Assembly: GCF_900324485.2 (NCBI RefSeq)
Contig: NC_046653.1
Coordinates: 26,816,637-26,880,636 of the forward strand
Length of the DNA stretch: 64,000 nt
Direction: 5' to 3'
DNA from: Mastacembelus armatus
Taxonomy: Eukaryota; Chordata; Actinopteri; Synbranchiformes; Mastacembelidae
Below, one piece after another: positions 9,426 through 19,219 of this stretch. Position numbers and translations under genes: made by a program. Position 1 is the first letter of the stretch. Each line of letters begins with the position of its first letter. The notes beneath the pieces are model-generated. The model did not search any database. It was not told the DNA's origin and saw only the letters and a list, made by a program, of their open reading frames with translations.

Positions 9426-10290
9426 ATCCTCATATGCCCTTTGTTTGGCCTTTGCCACCTCTACCTTCACCTTATGCTGCATGTCCCTGTACTCCTGTCT
9501 GTTCTCTTCTGTCCTCTCAGTGTCCCACTTCTTCTTAGCTAACCTTTTCCTCTTAACACACTCCTGAACTTCCCCATTCCACCACCAAGTCTCCTTATCT
9601 GTTGTCCTCTTTCCAGATGACACACCAAGTACCCTCCTACCTGTCTCCCTGATCACTTTAGCTGTAGCTGTCCAGTCATCTGGAAGAACCTCCTGACCTC
9701 CCAGAGCCTGTTTCAGCTCCTCCCTGAAAGCCACACAACACTCTTCCTTTTTCAACTTCCAGCACTTGGTCCTCTGCTCTGCCCTTGTCCTCTTCATCTT
9801 CCTCACCACCCAGAGTCATCCTACACACCACCATCCTATGCTGTCTGGCTACACTCTCCCCAGCCACTACTTTGCAGTCACTGATCTCTTTCAGGTTGGA
9901 ACGTCTGCACAAGATGTAATCAACTTGTGTTCTCCTGCCTCCACTCTTATATGTCACCCTATGCTCCTCCCTTTTCTGGAAAAATGTGTTCACTACAACC
10001 AATTCCATCCTTTTTGCAAAGTCTACCACCATCTGTCCTTCTGGATTCCTGTCCTGCATACCAAACTTACGCATCACTTCCTCATCACCTCTGTTTCCGT
10101 CACCAACATGTCAGTTGAAGTCTGCCCCGACCGGGTTGCGACCGATCTGGTATGGAAGTTGTATTTGTGATTCCCGTGTTTGATTTGGCTTAAATTTTAC
10201 GTCGGATGCCCTTCCTGACACAACCCTCTGCATTTTCCCGGACTTAGGACCAGCACATGAAGACACTGGATTGTGACCCCTGTGGTTGCA
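9426..10290 (-). mobile_element. RTE-clade LINE (BovB/CFDP2-like), 5' end and endonuclease relic, copy 1
   Basis: Minus strand, from right: a 5' leader containing GGAAGGGCATCCGACGTAAA, then the second half of the endonuclease (KRMELVVVNTFF, YKSGGRRTQVDYILCRR, SVARQHRMVVCRMTL) and the linker DKETWWWNGEVQECVKRKR to KAKQRAYEDLYQ. The first half of the endonuclease is deleted between the leader and about 10095. The same protein family gave rise to the ruminant CFDP2 fusion. The RT domain is absent; the R4 relic follows directly. Confidence 0.78.
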
Positions 10291-10333
10291 TTAGCTGAAA
10301 CATGAAGTCATAAAGATCAAATGATGTTGTAGC

Positions 10334-10440
10334 TTCAGGTCTCTGGAGGTTGATAAAGTTCTTTACAGGTCAGTTTCTATTTCTAAAAGGTTTAATGAGA
10401 TCCATGGAGGGTGAAGCAATCTAATAAAAACTGTCCACAA
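10334..10440 (+). promoter_or_regulatory. Shared OR upstream element, A1 copy
   Basis: TTCAGGTCTCTGGAGGTTGA, then TTTAATGAGATCCATGGAGG, then CTAATAAAAACTG, ending about 165 bp before the A1 ATG. It matches, at corresponding bases, the blocks upstream of minus-strand receptors whose coding regions are much more diverged. Promoter role is inferred. Confidence 0.5.
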
Positions 10441-10574
10441 CCAACAAACAGTTCATTTTCTTTAGCTGAGCATTTCAATGTCAGCTATCTGACAGTGTTG
10501 GTGTAGTAATAATGAGACTTCTTTTTTGCTTTGTTGATTATCAATGTTGTGTTTACACTGTTTATATAATCTGT

Positions 10575-10594
10575 TTTCTTACTGAATATTTCAG
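10575..10594 (+). other. Candidate 3' splice site before group A coding exon
   Basis: TTTTCTTACTGAATATTTCAG ends 9 bases before the ATG: a pyrimidine-rich tract, a possible branch point and AG, repeated before A2, A3 and A4. Vertebrate OR genes commonly have non-coding 5' exons spliced to a single coding exon, which fits. No transcript evidence is available here. Confidence 0.4.
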
Positions 10595-10603
10595 ATAACA
10601 CTA

Positions 10604-11530
10604 ATGGATTATGAGTTAAATCTCACATATATAACTCTTGATGGGTACGTTGAACTGAACCAATATAGATTTGTTTATTTTGTGAGCATGTTTACAGCAT
10701 ATATTCTAATAATCTGCAGTAATTCTACTATTGTGTGTCTCATAGTGATTCACAAAAACCTCCATGAGCCTATGTACATTTTCATTGCAGCTTTGTTACT
10801 GAACTCTGTTCTTTTCAGCACTGTTCTTTACCCAAAGCTACTGATTGACTTTTTATCTGAAAAACAGATCATATCATATTCAGCCTGTCTCTTTCAATAT
10901 TTTATCATTTATTCTTTAGGTGGTTCAGAGTTTTTACTGTTGGCAGCCATGTCCTATGACAGGTATGTGTCTATATGTAAACCTCTGCAGTATCCAACTA
11001 TCATGACAAAAACCAATGTGAGTATTTTCCTGTTTTTAGCTTGGTTTTCATCTGCATGTCATTTTGCAGGCCTAACAATACTGAATGCTAAAGCTAAACT
11101 GTGTAACTTTTCTTTCAAAGGAATATCATGTTACAATGTAATTTATGAGCTTCATTGTGTAAGATCAAGTGTAATTACTTTATATGGAGCAGTTGGGTTA
11201 ATATACCTGATAATTCTCCCTTTGCTCTTCATAATGTTCTCATACACAAAGATTCTTATTATCGCCTATCGAAGTGGTAGAGAAGTCAGGAGAAAAGCTG
11301 CAGAGACCTGTTTACCTCACCTGCTGGTTTTAATCAGTTTCTCCTGTTTGAGTGTGTATGATACGATTATAGTTAGAGTGGAATCAAATTTTCCAAAGCC
11401 TGTATATTTAATAATGAATGTACAAGCAGCTGTGTACCATCCTTTGTTTAATCCACTGATATATGGGCTGAAAATGAAAGCAATTTCTAAACATCTCAAA
11501 AGGTTGTTCTGTCCAGCCAGAATCATCTGA
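10604..11530 (+). CDS. Olfactory receptor, group A (A1), intact
   Basis: A 308-residue seven-helix odorant receptor starting MDYELNLTY. Signatures: NLT glycosylation site at residue 6, LHEPMYIF, Cys95, [15 protein letters not shown], loop-2 cysteines around LCNFSFKGISC, FSYTKI at the end of TM5, KAAETCLPHLLVL in TM6 and FNPLIYGLKMK in TM7. Distinctive substitutions against A2-A4 are CYNVIYE in loop 2, IMNVQAAVYHP before TM7 and KAISKH in the tail. It is the first gene of the repeating unit; the R4/RTE LINE block ends about 310 bp upstream and a nested Tc1/L2 element starts about 445 bp downstream. Ligand unknown. Confidence 0.95.
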   Translation: MDYELNLTYITLDGYVELNQYRFVYFVSMFTAYILIICSNSTIVCLIVIHKNLHEPMYIFIAALLLNSVLFSTVLYPKLLIDFLSEKQIISYSACLFQYFIIYSLGGSEFLLLAAMSYDRYVSICKPLQYPTIMTKTNVSIFLFLAWFSSACHFAGLTILNAKAKLCNFSFKGISCYNVIYELHCVRSSVITLYGAVGLIYLIILPLLFIMFSYTKILIIAYRSGREVRRKAAETCLPHLLVLISFSCLSVYDTIIVRVESNFPKPVYLIMNVQAAVYHPLFNPLIYGLKMKAISKHLKRLFCPARII

Positions 11531-11537
11531 TGACAGA

Positions 11538-11935
11538 GGTTTGTCTGTAACACTTTACAATCATGTTCAAATAATACACCTAATTGACTTTGACTCATGC
11601 ATGACTCATGATTAACTGCTTGAATTACTTTGAGATGTATGATGACTTCCTGTTTCTTACCATTCACAAATGGTCAGATCACTATGACTTTCTGTGATTA
11701 GTTCATAGATCATCAATTAAAGAATGATAATTCACAGTTTGGTTCTTGTTTGGACCAGTGGGTTGTGATAAGTTTGCTACATGCTTACAATTATCACTCT
11801 AAACGCACTGGATATAACACATTTATATTGAATTCTCTTACAAACAAATCTTAATCATATGAGTGGAGCACTGAATGGACTCTTTTGTGCCATACTGCAA
11901 TCCATATTTTTCATCACTATTTAGGAATGTAGTGC
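11538..11935. repeat. Group A downstream flank
   Basis: Non-coding sequence shared with 40090-40487 and 55928-56333 and partly with 3155-3283. I see no ORF of interest; it contains no obvious AATAAA close to the stop, so the polyadenylation site is not defined. Confidence 0.6.
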
Positions 11936-11975
11936 ATACACTGCCTGGCCAAATAAATGACACCATTTGGATTTA
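11936..11975 (+). mobile_element. Terminal fragment of a second Tc1-like family
   Basis: TACACTGCCTGGCCAAATAA resembles the conserved terminus of another common teleost Tc1-like group. The next element begins inside it, so it is the oldest layer of the nest. Same arrangement at 40487 and 56334. Confidence 0.5.
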
Positions 11976-12081
11976 CAGTGCATTCAGAAAATATTCAGAC
12001 CCCCTTCGCTTTTGTTCATTTTGTTATGGTGCAGCCTGATACTACAATAATTTTATTTCTTCTTAAAATCTTGATTTAATG

Positions 12082-13820
12082 TTTTTAACAGAAACATGGT
12101 TAGATAGCAGGACAGGAAATGCAGTTCTTATTGAATCCACTCCACCCAAATTTACATTTCTATCAGAAATAATAAACTGCACAACACAGATGCCAACTCT
12201 GCAGCCATCCAGAATTGACACACTTTACACCTGTAAATGACATAACAGTTGAAAAGATCATCTCCAGTCTGAGTTCATCCACCAGCTGCCTTGATGTTTT
12301 ACCCACTAGATTTCTGAAATCAGTACTCAGCAGTTTGTTACCACAACTCACTCAATTATTACTCATTACAGTCTGGAACATTTCCGAAGGCCCTGAAAAT
12401 TACTGTCATCAAGCCTCTCCTGAAGAAGAGCAGTCTTGATGCTACTGAACAACTACTGGCCCATATCAAATCTGCCGTTTTTAGGCAAAATCCTTTAAAA
12501 AGTTGATTATCAACAACTTACTGACTTTCTCCTGCTAAACAACTGCTTTGATGATTTTCAGTCAGGATTTAGGCCCCATCACAGCACTGAGACCATGCTC
12601 AGTCTCTGTCTTAGTACTGCTGGATCTAAGTGCTGCTTTTGACACAGTGGACCATGTGATCCTGTTACAAAGTTTAGAGGACTGGATAGGCATCTCTGGC
12701 ACTGCCCTTAAATGGTTTAAGTCCTATCTTGAAGACAGGAAGTATTTCATTGAAGTTGGTAACTGTGTGTCAGACCAAATGGCGTTGACATGTGGAGTCC
12801 CCCAGGGGTCCACCTTGGGACCCCTTTTGTTCAATCTTTACATGTTTCCTTTAGGCCAGTTAATACGCAATAAGCAATAATGTGTCCTACCATAACTATG
12901 CAGATGACACTTAGATTTACATTTCACTCACAGCAGGTGAATATGGACCAGTTGATTCATTGTGTTACTGTATTGAACAGATCACTGTGTGGATGCAAAA
13001 CAACTCTCTCCAAATAAACAGTGACAAGACTGAAATAATCATCTTTGGACCACAGAAACAAAGAAAGTGTCAGCAGTCTATCTAGGGGTAATCATGGACT
13101 CAGACATGAATTTTAACAGCCACATTAAATCGATAACATCGTCAGCATTTTATCATCTCAAAAACATTGCCAGAATCAAAGGGATCATGTCTAAACCAGA
13201 CTTGGAAAGACTCATCCATGCATTTATCTCTAGCAGGTTAGATTACTGTAACGGCCTGTTCACGGGGCTCTCAAAAAGAGCTGTAAGGCAGCTACAGTAC
13301 ATTCAGAACACTGCTGCTCAGGTCCTGACTAGAACTAGGAAGTACAACCACATTACTCTTGTTCTCAGATCTCTGCACTGGCTTCCTGTCTCTCAGAGAA
13401 TAGACTTTAAAACAGCACTGCTTGTGTATAAGTCTCTTCATGGCTCAGCACCACATTACATCTGAGAACATCAGGGACAGGCCTTCTGCTTGTGCCCAGA
13501 GTCAGGATTAAACAGGGAGAAGCAGCGTTTCAGTTCTATGCAGCTAAAACCTGGAATAGTCTTCCCGATGATGTTAGACAAGCCTCATCTCTGGCAATGT
13601 TTAAGTCCAAGCAAATAACCTGTCTTTTTAGCATGGCATATAACAGATAACAACTGACAGTGTTTTATCTGGGCTCAGTTTCCTTTAACTGTAATTTCAC
13701 TATTTGCTGTTTCTTATCTTGATTCTTGCCTATGTACTTTTAACTTGTCTTTTTTTTCTGTAAAGCACTTTGAATTACTCTGCATATGAATTGTTCTATA
13801 CAAATAAACTTGCCTTGCAC
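12082..13820 (+). mobile_element. L2-clade LINE inside the Tc1-like element, copy 1
   Basis: Begins at the endonuclease motif LTETWLDS, has an internal deletion, then RT segments: LDVLPTRFLKSVLSSLLPQL, LLDLSAAFDTVDHVILLQ, the CGVPQGSTLGPLLFNLYMFP box, a broken YADDT box near 12900, LGVIMDSDMNFNSHIKSI and the C-terminal QLQYIQNTAAQVLTRTRK. The 3' tail is 'gtaaagcactttgaattact...aaataaacttgccttgc'. Several frameshifts and an additional deletion after 13060. Copies at 40640 and 56483 share the insertion point. Confidence 0.85.
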
Positions 13821-14627
13821 TTGTTAAAAATTCAGTTTTTTTCCCCTCATAAATCTGCACTCAATGCCACATGACAAAGTGAACACAGAATTTTATGAAT
13901 GTTTGTAAATTTATTAAAAACAAAAACTGCAATATCATTTACATTTGGCAGCATTTACAGCCTCAAGTCTTTTTGGGTATGACGCAATGAGCTTTGCACA
14001 CCTGGACTGGGGGATTTTCTGCAATTCATCTTTAAAAATCCTCTTAAGCTCGGTCAGGTTGGATGGGGCCATCGGTGGACAGCCATTTTCAGGTCTCTCC
14101 AGAGATGTTGGACAGGGTTCTGGCTGGACCACTCTAGGACATTCACAGGGTTGTCTCTAAACCACTCCTGTGTTGTTTTGGTTGTGGGTGTAGGGTCGTA
14201 GTCATGTTGGAAGGTGAACCTTCCGCCCATCCTGAGGTCCTGAGCACTGGGGAACAGGTTTTCATTGAGGATATCTCTGCACTTTGCACCACTCAGCTTT
14301 CCCTCAACCCTGACCAGTCTCTCAGCCCCTGCTGCTGAAAAACACACCCACAGCATGATGCTGCCTCCACCATGCTTCACTGTTGGAATGGTACTGGGCA
14401 GCTGATGAGAGGTTTCTGGTTTCCTCCAGACATAATGTTTAGAATTGAGGCCAAACAGCTCAGTCTTCATCAGACCAGACCAGAGAATCTTGTTCTTCAC
14501 AGTCTCAGAGTCCTTCTGTGATTTTTTTTTTTTTTTTTTTGCAAACTCTAAGCAGCTTTCATGTGTTTTGCACTAAGAGGCTTCTGTCTAGCCACTCTGC
14601 TATAAAGCCCAGATCGGTGGAGGGATC

Positions 14628-14707
14628 AATGAAGAAGTTTGCCATCATACTAAGAGGTGACCATCGGTTCTTGGTCACCTCTTAGTAAAATGGCAAACTT
14701 CTTCATT
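14628..14707. repeat. Inverted repeat (hairpin) in Tc1-like relic, copy 1
   Basis: Arms 14628-14663 and 14672-14707 pair at 34 of 36 positions around an 8-base loop. The corresponding part of copy 2 (about 42450-42575) has ordinary transposase-derived sequence and only one arm, so the palindrome is derived. Confidence 0.85.
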
Positions 14708-15194
14708 TTGAGTACTGTGGAGACCCCTGTGCGCCTGGGAACCTTCAGTGCAGAAGAAATGTTGAGTATCCTTCCCCAGCTCTGTGCCTATCAACAATCC
14801 TGTCTCTGAGCTCTGCAGGCAGTTCCTTTGAACTCATGACTTTGTTTTTCTCCTGATATGCATTGCCAGACGTGAGCCTATTCAAATCATGTCCAATAAA
14901 ATTAATTTACCACAGTTGGGCTCCAATCAAGGTGTAGAAACATCTCAGCAATGATCAAGAGAATTGGGAGGCACCTGAGCTAATTTTCACGTCGTTGCAA
15001 ATGGTCTGAATACTTATGGAAATGTGATAAAATACTGTTTTGTCGTTATGTGGCTCTGAGTAGGACTGACAAAAAATGATCATAAAGAACTGTAGTATCA
15101 GGCTGCAGCATTACAAAACGAAAAAGTGAAAGGGGTCTGAAGACTTTCACAGAAGAAATGTGTCCAAAAGAAGTTTGAAAGTTCATGATTGGAG

Positions 15195-15470
15195 ATCACT
15201 AAAAGAGTTGGTCAAGTTGCATCATAGAATATTCACAGCAGAAATCACATTTACGTTTAAAAACCTGTTTTTGAATCTTGGTTGAAATCTTATTTATATT
15301 CCTTAACTTTCAAATCAGCATGACTTTTGGTGTTTTTATTATTTATATAGTTTTGCTTTACTATTTTGTATTTATTCGTTGCTTTTACCGATTTTAATTA
15401 TCTGCACATTTTATTTGAATATGTTGTTTCATATTACAGTACAGAACCTGTAATGAGCACAGTTTCTGGA
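15195..15470 (+). mobile_element. LINE 3' tail fragment (L2-like)
   Basis: AT-rich run with 'gaaatcttatttatattcct' and a truncated version of the tail that is complete at 43095-43410 ('cagtactttggctcaacctg' to 'gtgctatata'). This copy has lost the last 70 bp or so. No coding potential. Confidence 0.5.
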
Positions 15471-15629
15471 GACACAACAGGCAACTGTTTTTAGTGAAAA
15501 ATCTCTAAAAAATGAACTGTAATGTTTGTAAGGTAACTAAACACATCCTGACATTAAATTATTTCCAGTGATCAGACAAATCACATCTCTGCAATATTCT
15601 TTCACAATAAGGAATCAGTGTTGATGAAA

Positions 15630-15944
15630 TTAGTTTGTTTTACCCTGACAGAACAACTTTCTCCTGACTTCTCCACAGCTGTGATAACATATTATAAGTA
15701 TCCTGGTGTATGTGAAAAGTATGAAGAGCACAGGGAGAACAATAATATTTGACAAAACAGCCCATATACAGTTACAGCTCTGGAACTCACACAAAAACGT
15801 TTATAAATTGAGTTATTGCAAAAAATTACTTTCAAAGTAAAACTACAGAGTTTTTGATTAGCGCTCATTGTTGCAGGTCCTATGTCCTGACATGCAGGCA
15901 CAAGCCAAGATAAAGCCAGAAAGACACTGACTCTTCTTTTTGTC
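15630..15944 (-). pseudogene. OR relic, B0-like, internal and C-terminal deletions (copy 1)
   Basis: Holds TM4 to TM5 of a receptor: LCSFTLKVIFCNNSIYKRFC and VSSRAVTVYGLF. TM6 and TM7 are deleted: the last codons (LFCQG-like) are joined to the end of TM5 at about 15660 through a CTT microhomology. TM1 to TM3 are absent. The loop-2 sequence is closest to gene B0. Copies at 43597 and 60059 keep the 3' end. Confidence 0.85.
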
Positions 15945-16690
15945 CTTTTTGTTCTTTTTGTGAGATATTCCTAACATTTCTGAAAACTTCATAAGTGGAC
16001 CTTAATTGAGATTATTTGCTCAAACAGAAATAATCTTTTGAATTGAGATTTTTTTCTGAATTGAGATTTTTTTCTGCATTGTCATATTTCTAATTGATTT
16101 CTCTGCTTTCTGCCTCAATCCTGGACTATTTTGCTGAATTCTTGTCCAGCCAATGCTTCTCTGGAAATCTGGCTCTATGAAGTCTAGAGAATTCCAGTTT
16201 ATATAAAATATGCATAAAAGACTTAAAATGGCTGCACAAAAGCTGGACAGCACCTTAAAGTCCATGAGTCTCTCAGCATGGATACTGAGATTGGTCCATA
16301 AATGGACAGTTGACCCATGATGGTAATGATGGATCAGTAACAGGTGGCAGCAGTGGACGGATGAGTTGCAGCTGATGGACTGTTGTTTCATAGCTTTGAT
16401 GATGGACTCAGAATGAATCAAGCAGTACTACAGTTTACACACAGGTTCATGTAGAATACATAAACGAATGTGACGACCAGTTCCAGTCGCTCATCAGTAC
16501 TGAACTGAATGATATGAATGGCCCTTAGGTCGTAAACCAGATTAGTTATATCTTAAAGAAAATCTCCATCAATGCTGTGAGCTATGAAAGAAAAGTCTCA
16601 GTCATCAAGGCCTTCATCCATGATTTCTGACTATCAAGAGGCCACTGTGAAAATTTCACCACATAGGCTGTTTGTATTTATTTATTTGTA
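15945..16690. other. Duplicated non-coding block
   Basis: Matches 44119-44865 with few differences. It has a run of imperfect 'aattgagatttttttctg' repeats at 16035-16080 and an open minus-strand frame of 133 codons that I do not consider coding. No known element recognised. Confidence 0.5.
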
Positions 16691-16700
16691 TGATATAAGC

Positions 16701-16918
16701 GTGGCAGCACAGTGATTCAGTGGTTAGCACTGTTGCCTCACAGCAAGAAGGTTCCTGGTTTGAAACCCATCAGAGACCTTTCTGTGTGGAGTTTGCACGT
16801 TCTCCCTGTGCTTGTGTGGGTTTTCTCCAGGTACTCTGGTTTCCTCCCACAGTCCAAAAACATGTATGTCAGGTTGATTGGTGACTCTAAATTGCCCATA
16901 GGAGTGAGTGTGAGTGTG
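16701..16918 (+). repeat. tRNA-like teleost dispersed repeat (SINE-like), copy 1
   Basis: Starts GTGGCAGCACAGTGATTCAG; 'tcagtggttagcactg' resembles a box A and 'ggtttgaaaccc' a degraded box B, followed by 'cctttctgtgtggagtttgc' and 'aaattgcccataggagtgag'. This sequence type is widespread in teleost genomes. The tRNA-derived reading is inference. A second copy is at 44876-45092, and a minus-strand copy with an expanded interior is at 36370-38545. Confidence 0.65.
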
Positions 16919-16919
16919 T

Positions 16920-17030
16920 GAGGCAAGTTTATTTATATAGCACAATTCATACACAGAGTAATTCAAAGTGCTTTACAGAAATAAAAGACAGGTTAAAAAT
17001 ACATAAGCAAGAATAAAAATAAAAGGCATG
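16920..17030 (-). mobile_element. L2-like LINE 3' tail, minus strand
   Basis: GGCAAGTTTATTTATATAGC to AAAGTGCTTTACAG is the inverse of the tail found at the ends of the L2 copies at 13770-13820 and 41640-41702. Only the tail is present. Copied at 45095-45205. Confidence 0.7.
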
Positions 17031-17532
17031 CCACCACTTTGTCACCATATTTGCCCCTTATGATATCGACTATTGGACCACGCTGACCCATATTTGTGGG
17101 TCCCCTACTTTCAGTTTGTCCCATCCCTGATGGACTAAGAGTACCTCAACACAGACTATCTGCGGAGACGATCCTGAGTCCTGGACCCTTACATCGAGTA
17201 GACTACAGCTGGAGGTTCAGAAAACTGAACGTGGTAGATGGAGTGACTGGGATGTGGGAAGGAAGCCGGAATAGTCTATGGTAAGCTTGGTTGCTGTCTA
17301 AGCCAGGACCCGTTAATGCCGAGGGAGCCGAGACAGATGGGAAGTTTAGTCCAGTTTGTTTCCACACAGAGCAATATCTGATGGTACAGTTTTTCCATGG
17401 TCAGAGGCTCCTGGTGATCTGGGGGGGACAACTCAGAGAATCCAGGGGTTGCAACTAAACTCGTATTTTTCTAATCATGAAACAGAAACAAGGCACATAG
17501 CATGGCATGGCATTCTTGGTCTCTTAACTTGG
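17031..17532. other. Duplicated non-coding block
   Basis: Matches 45206-45715. No recognisable coding region or element. A breakpoint of homology with the 24.6 kb block lies at 17532: the sequence 'ggttattaatgtatagtcat' is shared to the right only. Confidence 0.5.
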
Positions 17533-17956
17533 TTATTAATGTATAGTCATTTTTTCTGAAATAATCACAGATAAATGTGAATTCTAAAAAGAATATCTAA
17601 AAAATGCTTTTATTTGCATGACAAAGAGGCAGTTTACTGTTTGTTAACACACTGAAGTTATCCTCAAGTTCAACAATGTAATTCTGATCAGGAATTTTCC
17701 ACTATTATTCTTTAATGGCATGAATGAAACAAATTAAAACAACAAATGAAATTTAGATTATTTTATACAGTAGATTGTAGTGTAGGGAAAAAAAATATTT
17801 ATCCTAATGTCAATGTTTACATAAGAAAGTTCAGTAATATAAATGTGATATATTGGCTGATGTGGTTATTCTTAGCACTAATATAGTATACACCTTTGAA
17901 TTTTCATTTTAATCTTCTATTTGTAGTTTTTCAGCATGTATACTTTAACCACTCTT

Positions 17957-18125
17957 TGAGCAAAAATCATATTTACTGCTGCACATGCTGACGCCAGAGA
18001 AATCCTTTTTTTCTCAATTCCAGCTGTGACTTGAATGATTCTGTGCCTGGACACACTGGTTTTTGTGTGTGGTGGACTATTTCATTTCAGAGGTGTCCAT
18101 TTGACAAGGTTAAAATGCTTGTTTG
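17957..18125 (+). repeat. Recurrent element D, copy 2
   Basis: A diverged copy: 'ctgctgcacatgctgacgcc' then 'cttgaatgattctgtgcctg'. It lies in the block upstream of gene B1 and is repeated at 25010 and 46139. Confidence 0.5.
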
Positions 18126-18229
18126 TTTCAAAACATCTTTATATTAGTGAGAAAAATAAAAACAAAATAAACCTACAATAAATTATGCCACTTAGTTAAA
18201 GGTTCGATTTGTTTTATTTAGAGAGATTT

Positions 18230-18675
18230 TAGTGTGTACATTAGTGTGTAAGCACCAGAAAATACCAACCGTTACATTTTCTAAGACCCACATTCCACAA
18301 AACCCTACTCTACTCCCGACCTCGAAATTTTGGACGTTCCCAAGAGGATGGAAAGTGGTTGTGGTCAGGATAAAAACAGTAACAGAGCAGCCTCAATTGG
18401 CAAAAGCGGGATAGGCGGGAGCTGTTTTGAACCTGCTCAAAAACCTCTCCCCCGACCACTAGAGAGCGGCAGTAGAGCAGGAATGGGTCGAGAAGCGCAG
18501 AAGTTAAACGGGAATGGGATGGAAGTCAAGTGTAACTGATCGGCAACACTGTGAACAGGACAGTATCAATTTGGGAGTGTGGGACCACCGCTAATTATAC
18601 CTTCATTAACGCTGGCGGCACCGCCGCCATTTAATTCCCATTCTACTCAGGCCCTGTTGACAAAGAGAGAACCCG
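18230..18675. other. GC-rich duplicated segment, copy 1
   Basis: Stands out from its AT-rich surroundings, with CpG-containing stretches such as 'ggcggcaccgccgcc'. Near-identical copies are at 25285-25735 and 46410-46865. A 63-codon frame from ATG at 18348 is identical in all three but is of low complexity and resembles nothing I know. Copies 2 and 3 carry about 407 extra bp immediately after it; here 'gagaacccgtag' is joined straight to 'caaagtgcatcc'. Confidence 0.5.
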
Positions 18676-19219
18676 TAGCAAAGTGCATCCTAAAATTGTT
18701 CCAACTTGGGGTTTCCAAACCACATTGTAATGGCAAAAGTTAAAAATGCCCTCGATACAACCTTTATACAGTAACATCTGTCGTGGAAATTTCTTTAAGT
18801 TTGAGAGTTGCTAATTCTCAGAAACAACCACAAGTGTGATGAATCATCTCAGGTGTAATCACGGGTGCCTGGAGAGAAGTCTTTGCAGAATTCTCTGACT
18901 TTGTGTTACAGAATCAGGTTAATATATATATGTCAAAAGGGATGGACTCATATTGGAGAAGACCCTACATGTTTGTTCAGGTGTCCTCTGGCTTCAGGCC
19001 TCTACCAGCACTAAACAAATTGTTGGCAGTTATTTACAACCCTCTAAAACCCTAAAACACTACACCAATAAAATCCACACACCATGCATGGTCAAAGTGA
19101 CCCTTTGACATGGTGTAAAACCCCCACACATCCTTCAGAGAAACAAATGTTCTCTGTTGCTGCAGAAAAAAAACTCTGTTGGGCTTTTTTTAAGCACAGC
19201 CATTATCTTTCCATTTTAA

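Larger units (their letters stand above)
11976..15160 (-). mobile_element. Decayed Tc1-like element with inserted L2 LINE, copy 1
   Basis: The left TIR begins CAGTGCATTCAGAAAATATT after TA; the right end near 15160 carries the inverse of the same first 75 bp, with decayed last bases. The transposase remnant reads leftwards at about 13935-14560: GGGSIMLWVCFSAAGAERLV and HLWRDLKMAVH are clear. The catalytic residues are gone: WSGLMKTE replaces WSDETK, FQHDYDPT replaces QDNDPKHT, and NPVQHLW replaces NPIEHLW. The L2 copy at 12082-13820 splits it next to the left TIR. A 36-bp inverted repeat lies at 14628-14707. Confidence 0.85.

Noticed and set aside
16020-16421. A 133-codon minus-strand frame conserved at 44195-44596
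   Set aside because: The whole surrounding DNA is duplicated with equal similarity, the C-terminal half is a simple-sequence repeat (KKISIQ-type), and there is no recognisable domain.
16701-16918. A functional tRNA gene
   Set aside because: Box A/B-like motifs occur but there is no cloverleaf; it is a dispersed SINE-like repeat.
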